NCBI GenBank assembly: GCA_021731365.1
Contig: JAKFXL010000043.1
Location: 1 to 34,979, forward strand
Direction of reading: 5' to 3'
Source of the DNA: Gammaproteobacteria bacterium
GTDB lineage: Bacteria; Pseudomonadota; Gammaproteobacteria; Tenderiales; Tenderiaceae
DNA: 34,979 bases
Under the pieces are notes generated by a model. That model did not search any database and was not told the origin of the DNA. It saw only the letters and a program-made list of their open reading frames with translations. Below are positions 34,947-34,979 of this stretch, piece after piece (the first letter of the stretch is position 1; each line of letters begins with the position of its first letter). A program made the translations under genes and the position numbers.

Positions 34947-34979
34947 TCAGTCCGCGACCCGGGCCACAATGGCCAGATG
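34947..34979 (-). CDS. C-terminal tail of a gene upstream of parA, probably rsmG
   Basis: Eleven codons enter from the right edge on minus and read HLAIVARVAD then TGA. RsmG (GidB, 16S rRNA m7G527 methyltransferase) often ends with a similar RHLxIxxR tail and normally precedes parA by a short gap, here 28 bp. The call rests mainly on this context. Confidence 0.35.
   Translation of the reverse strand, partial: HLAIVARVAD

Overview
The window reads as chromosomal DNA of a free-living gammaproteobacterium. The evidence is a class I adenylate cyclase (CyaA), the block argH / algZ-algR / hemC-hemD-hemX-hemY known from Pseudomonas-type genomes, lptM-lysA, hslO, ubiD, prlC and an rsmG/parA-like end. 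A periplasmic delta-class carbonic anhydrase, together with a second gamma-class one, would suit a CO2-fixing (possibly sulfur-oxidising) lineage, but that is inference; no Calvin-cycle or sulfur gene is present. Most of the window is GC-rich. The clear exception is 19951-21026, which is AT-rich. The restriction-modification pair (29643-31210) and the GFA/GNAT stretch (25634-26843) are milder exceptions.

Layout. 1-96: tail of an unknown gene. 146-4527: cyaA, lptM and lysA, all on minus. 4701-5638: a small coupled leader ORF and a PAS plus degenerate GGDEF protein. 5639-8985: argH (minus), divergent from the overlapping two-component pair algZ-algR. 9014-11399: an apparent insertion between algR and hemC, made of a PEP-CTERM surface protein behind a good sigma-54 promoter and a GT1/MurG-like glycosyltransferase. 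11460-15782: hemC-hemD-hemX-hemY. 15856-18722: ferredoxin-type reductase (minus), SDR epimerase and Hsp33. 18723-19030: an unusual leader region with a crossing stem pair and a 109-bp MITE-like element, followed by the delta carbonic anhydrase. 19951-21026: a two-gene AT-rich cassette that looks like a papain-like effector with a membrane-anchored immunity protein. 21148-23481: TerC and UbiD (minus). 23644-25653: a large mosaic surface protein with a GlyGly-CTERM-like tail. 25634-29508: GFA protein, GNAT, DUF2059 and oligopeptidase A (minus). 29643-31210: C5 cytosine methyltransferase plus HNH nuclease. 31331-32750: lemA and a GIDE-type membrane protein with an EF-hand. 32895-33991: gamma carbonic anhydrase and a small membrane protein. 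34007-34979: a Bcr/CflA transporter whose N-terminus is replaced by the first 15 residues of ParA, next to an rsmG-like tail.

How parts fit together. HemC and HemD make uroporphyrinogen III; HemX and HemY are the membrane proteins that usually accompany them. AlgZ/AlgR is the usual neighbouring regulator. The PEP-CTERM protein and the 23644 protein carry two different C-terminal sorting signals (exosortase-like and rhombosortase-like), implying an elaborated cell surface. The observations most worth following are the candidate effector/immunity pair, the sigma-54-driven PEP-CTERM gene with an upstream palindromic site, the structured leader and MITE in front of the delta carbonic anhydrase, the ParA::transporter junction near the window edge (real rearrangement or assembly chimera), and the GGDEF protein that has lost its catalytic residues.
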